Positions 59,216-64,000 of a DNA stretch of 64,000 nt are shown piece by piece. The first letter of the stretch is position 1, and each line of letters starts with the position of its first letter. A program made the translations under genes and the position numbers. Under the pieces are notes generated by a model. That model ran no database searches, had not been told where the DNA came from, and was given only the letters and a program-made list of their open reading frames with translations. Origin of the DNA: an uncultured Poribacteria bacterium (GTDB lineage Bacteria > Poribacteria > WGA-4E > WGA-3G); contig OX638316.1 in NCBI GenBank assembly GCA_951812525.1, forward strand, positions 4,334,506 through 4,398,505, written 5' to 3'.

Positions 59216-59330
59216 TTGGCTGTCAGCAGTCAGCTATCAACGGTCGGTAAGTCGAGTTGTAAACCTTGTGTCTGCTACAAACAGGTTGCTGAAGACTGAT
59301 AGTCGATAGTTAGTAAGAAAGGAAAATTCA
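59216..59330. repeat. GTCAGTTGTCAG-type repeat with GGGTTnnnAACC remnant
   Basis: TTGGCTGTCAGCAGTCAGCT, then ATCAACGGTCGG and GTCGAGTTGTAAACC, and GACTGATAGTCGATAGTTAG before the start of the PEP-hydrolase gene. It joins both repeat families of the window. Confidence 0.5.
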
Positions 59331-60152
59331 ATGCCAGATTATAGAAGAGATGAGGTCTTAGGGCGACTCAGAGGAGAACTGAGTAGAGACAAATCGCTGC
59401 TCGCTGTCGGGGCAGGCACAGGTATTACAGCGAAATTCGCTGAACAAGGCGGTGCGGATCTGATTGTTATTTACAATTCAGGTCGGTATCGGATGTCTGG
59501 ATTCGGATCCTGCGCTGGACTTTTGGCTTACGGCGATGCAAACGCTATTGTCATGGAGATGGGTGAACGCGAGGTATTGCCTGTTGTCAAAGAGACCCCG
59601 GTCATCGCTGGTGTTAACGGGACCGATCCGACGCGTCGGATGAGCAATTTTCTCAAACAGGTTCGCGATGTCGGTTTTGACGGCGTTAATAACTTCCCTA
59701 CGGTTGGCGTAATTGATGGTACTTTCCGAGTGACGCTTGAAGAGACAGGAATGGGCTTCTATAAAGAGGTTGAAATGATCGGCATTGCGCACGACATGGA
59801 TCTTTTCACGATCGTCTATGTCTTCAACCCCGAAGAGTCTGAGAATATGGCGAAAGCGGGTGCTGACGTTATCATCGCGCACATGGGGACAACGATAGGC
59901 GGGACTATCGGCGCAGAAACGGCTTTCACACTCGAAGACGCTGCGGTGCGTGTACAAGAAATATGTGACGTTGCCCGAAATGTGAATCCAGATGTTATCT
60001 GTCTTGCACACGGGGGTCCCATCTCAAAGGCACCGGAGGCAGCGTTCATCAACGAGAAAACAGACGCCGTTGGCTTTGTGGGTGCTTCCAGTATTGAACG
60101 CTTCGCGTGTGAGGAGAGTATCCCTCGGGTTACGGCATCATTTAAGGAATAA
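59331..60152 (+). CDS. Phosphoenolpyruvate hydrolase family (TIM-barrel signal transduction) protein
   Basis: A 273-residue TIM-barrel protein of the PEP-hydrolase-like family (formerly TIM-barrel signal transduction). It contains LAVGAGTGITAKFAEQGGAD, YNSGRYRMSGFGSCAGLLAY, VIAGVNGTDPTRRMSNFL, GFDGVNNFPTVGVIDGTFR and FVGASSIERF. Relatives act on PEP/phosphonopyruvate-like substrates, but the reaction is poorly known. Paired with a sulfatase-fold phosphoesterase and a PhyH enzyme, an organophosphonate or sulfonate route is possible; this is inference. AAAGGA lies upstream of the ATG. Confidence 0.85.
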   Translation: MPDYRRDEVLGRLRGELSRDKSLLAVGAGTGITAKFAEQGGADLIVIYNSGRYRMSGFGSCAGLLAYGDANAIVMEMGEREVLPVVKETPVIAGVNGTDPTRRMSNFLKQVRDVGFDGVNNFPTVGVIDGTFRVTLEETGMGFYKEVEMIGIAHDMDLFTIVYVFNPEESENMAKAGADVIIAHMGTTIGGTIGAETAFTLEDAAVRVQEICDVARNVNPDVICLAHGGPISKAPEAAFINEKTDAVGFVGASSIERFACEESIPRVTASFKE

Positions 60153-60181
60153 AAAACACCGATAAAATAGCGGAGAAAGTA

Positions 60182-62578
60182 ATGTCCAGTACGGTCCAAG
60201 AAATAGAGATTCTAAATGCGGATGATACTGAACTCATGCGTATCAGCCGAGAAGGAACGCTATCCCTGAACCTGAACGAGATGCAGGCAATCCAAACCCA
60301 TTTCAAGGGATTAGGACGCAATCCAACCGATGTAGAAATCGAGACCCTCGCGCAAACCTGGTCAGAACATTGTGTCCACAAAACGTTCAAGAGTGTCATT
60401 CTTTATTCCGAAGACGGAAAAGAGCCGGAGCGAATCGACGGTTTATTTCCAACCTTCATTCAACGGGCAACAGAAGAAATAGCCAAACCGTGGTGTGTTT
60501 CTGTATTTTCAGATAACGCCGGTATCATCGAATTCGATGATACGTACAACCTCGTCTTCAAGGTAGAAACACACAACCACCCATCAGCAATTGAACCTTA
60601 CGGTGGTGCAGGAACGGGCATTGGCGGTGTTATTCGTGATTCTCTCGGCACTGGACTCGGTGCAAAGCCGATTCTCAATACGGATGTCTTCTGCTTTGGG
60701 ATGCCGGATACGCCATACCCGCAGCTACCGAAAGGCACTCTTCACCCAAAACGTGTATTTAAAGGGGTCGTCGCTGGTGTCCGCGATTATGGCAACCGGA
60801 TGGGTATCCCTACTGCGAACGGTGCCATTTTATTTGACACCCGTTACACGGCAAATCCCCTCGTATTTTGTGGAAACGTCGGTTTAATACCAAGAAACCG
60901 ATGCGAGAAATCTGTCGAACCCGGAGACCTTGTTGTTGCTATCGGTGGTCAAACGGGTCGTGACGGAATTCACGGTGCCACTTTTTCCTCCGCTGAATTA
61001 GATGACACCTCTGAAAATCTCGGTAGCGTGGTGCAAATCGGCAATCCGATTATGGAAAAGAAAATCGTCGATGCGTTATTACAGGCGCGAGATCGCAATC
61101 TCTATCGCTCGATAACGGATTGTGGAGCTGGTGGGTTCTCTTCCGCGGTTGGTGAGATGGGGGAACACGTAGGAGCAGAGGTGCACCTCGAACGCGTTTC
61201 TCTGAAATATGAAGGACTTGCACCGTGGGAAATTTGGCTCTCCGAAGCACAGGAACGCATGGTTATCGCTGTGCCACCTGAAAATTTAGACGAATTGATA
61301 GAGATCTGCGAGGCAGAAGTTGTTGAAGCGACAGTCCTCGGTACTTTCACAGACACACACAGGCTACAAGTTTTTTACGAAGGCAAAGTTGCTGCGGATT
61401 TAGAGATGGAATTTCTGCACAACGGTTTACCACAACCCGTCAAACAGGCAGTCTGGCACCCACCGCAGCACCCAGAAATGGCATCTCGTGACAAAGAAAC
61501 CGAAGACTACACAGATGATCTCTGCCAGCTCCTCGCGAGTCCAAACATTGCAAGTAAAGAATCCGTTATTCGCCAATATGATCACGGTGTACAAGGGGGA
61601 ATGGTCATCAATCCGCTTGTTGGTTCAGAAAACGATGGACCGAGTGATGCGTGCGTCGTTACACCGGTCATTGGTAGTCGAAAGGGTGTGGTGATTGCCA
61701 ACGGGATTAACCCGAAATATAGCGACGTAGATCCGTATAATAGCGCAGCAGCGGCGATTGACGAGGCTTTACGGAACATCATCGCGGTCGGTGGAAACCT
61801 TGAGAAGACAGCGTTGTTAGACAATTTCTGTTGGGGGAATCCTGATAAATCCGACCGACTTGGGGAATTAGTACGTGCGGCGAGGGCGTGTTATGATATC
61901 GCGACTGCTTACGGCACGCCGTTCATCTCCGGTAAGGATAGCCTCTACAACGAATACAGTGATACGACAACCGGTGAGCAACGCGCAATCCCGGCGACGC
62001 TGCTTATATCCGCTATCTGCGTGATGCCTGACATTCAGCGTGCCGTCACAATGGATGTGAAAACTCCGGGCAACTACATTTACGTCGTGGGTAACACATA
62101 CCCTGAATTGGGTGGCTCACACTACTTCGGCATTCATGGATTTATCGGCAACAACGCACCCATTGTCCGTCCCGATGAAGGTAAGTTGACAATGGAAAAA
62201 CTCAGTACTGCTATTAGTAACGGATTGGTACGTTCTTGTCATGACTGTTCCGAAGGCGGTATCGGTGTAGCGGCAGCGGAAATGGCATTTGCAGGTGGAT
62301 ACGGAATGGCGTTGAACCTGAGAAATATTCCAACAGGCGACAAGATCACTGCTGACGATATGCTCCTATTTTCGGAGTCAAATAGCCGTTTTCTTGTAGA
62401 GATTGAACCGGAACACCAGCAGGCTTACGAAACTCACATGGCAGGCGTACCGACAGGTTGTCTCGGCACCGTTACAGACACACCAGATTTTGTCATCAAC
62501 GGAACTACTGGGAACAGCATCATCTCAACTGCAATTGATACCCTTAAAAGCGCATGGCAAGCACCGTTGCAGTGGTAA
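60182..62578 (+). CDS. purL: Phosphoribosylformylglycinamidine synthase subunit II
   Basis: A 798-residue ATP-dependent enzyme of purine synthesis that converts FGAR to FGAM with ammonia from PurQ. It has AQTWSEHCVHKTFKSVI, FKVETHNHPSAIEPYGGAGT, GGQTGRDGIHGATFSS, TDCGAGGFSSAVGEMG and SCHDCSEGGIGVAAAEMAF. Length fits the small-type PurL that needs PurQ and PurS. No purS gene is in the window. ATG 60182 follows CGGAGAAAG. It is 110 bp before purQ. Confidence 0.95.
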   Translation: MSSTVQEIEILNADDTELMRISREGTLSLNLNEMQAIQTHFKGLGRNPTDVEIETLAQTWSEHCVHKTFKSVILYSEDGKEPERIDGLFPTFIQRATEEIAKPWCVSVFSDNAGIIEFDDTYNLVFKVETHNHPSAIEPYGGAGTGIGGVIRDSLGTGLGAKPILNTDVFCFGMPDTPYPQLPKGTLHPKRVFKGVVAGVRDYGNRMGIPTANGAILFDTRYTANPLVFCGNVGLIPRNRCEKSVEPGDLVVAIGGQTGRDGIHGATFSSAELDDTSENLGSVVQIGNPIMEKKIVDALLQARDRNLYRSITDCGAGGFSSAVGEMGEHVGAEVHLERVSLKYEGLAPWEIWLSEAQERMVIAVPPENLDELIEICEAEVVEATVLGTFTDTHRLQVFYEGKVAADLEMEFLHNGLPQPVKQAVWHPPQHPEMASRDKETEDYTDDLCQLLASPNIASKESVIRQYDHGVQGGMVINPLVGSENDGPSDACVVTPVIGSRKGVVIANGINPKYSDVDPYNSAAAAIDEALRNIIAVGGNLEKTALLDNFCWGNPDKSDRLGELVRAARACYDIATAYGTPFISGKDSLYNEYSDTTTGEQRAIPATLLISAICVMPDIQRAVTMDVKTPGNYIYVVGNTYPELGGSHYFGIHGFIGNNAPIVRPDEGKLTMEKLSTAISNGLVRSCHDCSEGGIGVAAAEMAFAGGYGMALNLRNIPTGDKITADDMLLFSESNSRFLVEIEPEHQQAYETHMAGVPTGCLGTVTDTPDFVINGTTGNSIISTAIDTLKSAWQAPLQW

Positions 62579-62688
62579 ATTTAATACCTGACAGCTGTCG
62601 ACTGTCGGTTGTCAGCAAGAAGTATCTAATTATACCAGATATCACCTTACCGATTACTGACTGACAAAAGGAATCTCATCATAAAAAA
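62579..62688. repeat. GTCAGTTGTCAG-type repeat between purL and purQ
   Basis: CCTGACAGCTGTCGACTGTC then GGTTGTCAGC, a dispersed intergenic repeat. There is no terminator. Confidence 0.5.
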
Positions 62689-63492
62689 ATGCTGAAACCT
62701 AAAGCACTCATTTTGCGCACTGCGGGAACTAACTGCGATGCAGAAACGGATGCGGCGTTTCAACTCGCTGGTGCGGAGACTGCGTTAATCCACATTCAAA
62801 ACCTGATATCCGATAAAGTTGACTTAACCGACTATCAGATCCTTGCCATTCCTGGTGGTTTCTCCTACGGCGATGATATTTCAGCCGGTATTCTACTGGC
62901 AGTCGAGATGAAACACAAACTGGCAGACGCGCTGAATAAGTTCGTTGCGGATGGAAAACTGATACTGGGTATATGCAACGGATTTCAAGTCCTTGTGCGG
63001 ACAGGCTTGTTGCCTGGGATAAACCTACCCGGGAGCGACACTCCAGAAATGACGCAGCAGACGACTTTAGCAATGAATACCTCGGCGAAATTCGAGTGCC
63101 GATGGGTAGGCTTGGAAACAGAAGAGAGTACATGCGTCTTCACAGAAGGTATTAAAGATAACATCTATCTCCCTGTTGCACACGCTGAGGGACGGTTCAC
63201 TGCTCCACCAGGTGTGCTGGAAGAATTAGAATCAAACAAGCAGGTTGTGCTTCGGTATGCGAAAAGTGAGTACCCGCACAATCCAAATGGATCTGATGCT
63301 GATATTGCGGGTATCTGCGACACAACAGGTCGGATCTTTGGATTAATGCCCCACCCAGAACGGTTTCTGATGAAATGGAATCACCCGCGCTGGACACGAC
63401 TCACCAAGACAACAGGTAACAACTCTGAAGAGGGTGATGGGCTCGCCATCTTTAAAAATGCCGTTAATTACATTAAATCGCATGGCAAATAA
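62689..63492 (+). CDS. purQ: Phosphoribosylformylglycinamidine synthase glutaminase subunit
   Basis: A 267-residue class I glutamine amidotransferase that supplies ammonia to PurL. The nucleophile cysteine is in LGICNGFQVLVRTGLLPG (about residue 98), and the His-Glu pair in MPHPERF (about 225). It starts ALILRTAGTNCDAETDAAFQ. Two insertions, near residues 115-130 and 235-250, make it longer than the usual ~230. There is no strong ribosome site before ATG 62689. Its last bases overlap the next gene. Confidence 0.95.
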   Translation: MLKPKALILRTAGTNCDAETDAAFQLAGAETALIHIQNLISDKVDLTDYQILAIPGGFSYGDDISAGILLAVEMKHKLADALNKFVADGKLILGICNGFQVLVRTGLLPGINLPGSDTPEMTQQTTLAMNTSAKFECRWVGLETEESTCVFTEGIKDNIYLPVAHAEGRFTAPPGVLEELESNKQVVLRYAKSEYPHNPNGSDADIAGICDTTGRIFGLMPHPERFLMKWNHPRWTRLTKTTGNNSEEGDGLAIFKNAVNYIKSHGK

Positions 63493-63916
63493 ATTATACC
63501 GCCGCCTACTTCCGTTTTATATGAAATTACCTGTCTTCTGGGCATTTATAGTAGTGTCTGTGTTAGGGCAGCTGCTTTGGGTGGTGGCTATCTCGCACGA
63601 CGTACGCATTGACCTCCGCTGGTCAAGTTTCGGCTATGGATTGGGAATTGGCTTGGGTTTTATGCAGGGGAAATGGACATCCCGGCTATGGGATCAATCT
63701 TACCTAAAGGTTTTAAAGCGGGAGATAACTTTCTGGGAAGCAAAAGGGGCGAAACTTTTAACTTTTTACACCTGTTTTGCACTGGGCTTACCGATTCTCT
63801 GTCCTTTCCTTATCCGATCACTTGATACTTTAGCAAGCATTCAGTCCTATGTCTTCGGTTTTATCGGTGCGATGAATGTGGCGCTGCTGCTATGGGTGCG
63901 GCGTATGCCGAAATGA
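63482..63916 (+). CDS. Small polytopic membrane protein
   Basis: A 144-residue protein with four likely membrane helices: about residues 16-33, 45-60, 88-108 and 115-138. ATG 63482 overlaps the purQ end; an in-frame ATG at 63521 is a shorter alternative. The middle cytoplasmic segment is basic (WTSRLWDQSYLKVLKREITF). No family is recognised. Overlap with purQ makes co-transcription likely. After its stop, a GTTGTCAGTTAC repeat trace leads to the window edge. Confidence 0.7.
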   Translation: MANKLYRRLLPFYMKLPVFWAFIVVSVLGQLLWVVAISHDVRIDLRWSSFGYGLGIGLGFMQGKWTSRLWDQSYLKVLKREITFWEAKGAKLLTFYTCFALGLPILCPFLIRSLDTLASIQSYVFGFIGAMNVALLLWVRRMPK

Positions 63917-64000
63917 ACGGTCTATTCGTTGTCAGTTACTTTTTGGATTTGTTGTAAAATACTTAACTGTCACACAAAATCTTTTGCTAAAACTGATATA

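Noticed and set aside
1-64000. tRNA, rRNA or CRISPR array
   Set aside because: No cloverleaf with a CCA-compatible acceptor, no rRNA-like block and no regularly spaced repeats were seen by eye; a covariance-model scan would be decisive.

Overview
The window reads as chromosomal DNA from an uncultured marine-type bacterium; the gene content points to Candidatus Poribacteria or a close relative. This placement is inference. It rests on three phytanoyl-CoA-dioxygenase-like (PhyH) enzymes, a sulfatase-fold hydrolase, FG-GAP/UnbV repeat proteins, a DUF3500 protein, DSD1-like and FAH-like enzymes and short degenerate intergenic repeats. No rRNA, tRNA or CRISPR array was recognised.

Left arm (1-10.5 kb): an AT-rich accessory region. 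It starts with three unrecognised or weakly recognised genes, followed by a DNA methyltransferase fused to an HNH nuclease domain. From about 4.57 to 9.4 kb there is a striking series: the 5' head of the same catalytic-domain-only tyrosine recombinase gene recurs at least four times, always on the + strand. Each copy is cut at a different codon and is followed closely by an unrelated cargo gene (secreted metzincin protease plus lipoprotein, AlbA_2/Schlafen-like protein, lipoprotein, small membrane protein). A truncated recombinase of another type lies at 10.1 kb. Two ~60-bp direct-repeat copies at 2.85 and 9.62 kb bracket most of this region.

10.5-19.2 kb: housekeeping and envelope genes (PBP1A, redoxin, LexA, HAD phosphatase, GT9 glycosyltransferase). 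Then come two PHP-domain genes made by a ~1.1-kb tandem duplication that also copied the start of the GT9 gene, and a STAS protein.

19.4-30.9 kb: a sigma70-type promoter drives a rhodanese-MoeB/ThiF fusion whose conserved cysteine is replaced by an in-frame TGA, with a SECIS-like hairpin at the right distance. This is a probable selenoprotein. APS kinase, PhyH, FAH-family, DSD1-like, YbjQ, PQQ-propeller and secreted CBM9-like genes follow, then a convergent DUF3500 gene.

31-53.5 kb: an ECF sigma / anti-sigma / TPR operon (+), then a long run of minus-strand genes. These are two FG-GAP/UnbV proteins, pncB, a TolB-like lipoprotein, accC-accB-efp, rdgB-rph, a PhyH gene, BatA-like and DUF58 proteins, and a partner-switching set (PP2C phosphatase with GAF domains, STAS, RsbW-like kinase).

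53.8-64 kb: a double GNAT protein, a DUF4381-like protein, a multi-cluster ferredoxin with a SufR-like regulator, a PhyH / sulfatase-fold / PEP-hydrolase-family group, and purL-purQ with a small membrane protein. Several intergenic spacers carry degenerate GTCAGTTGTCAG-type and GGGTTnnnAACC-type repeats.
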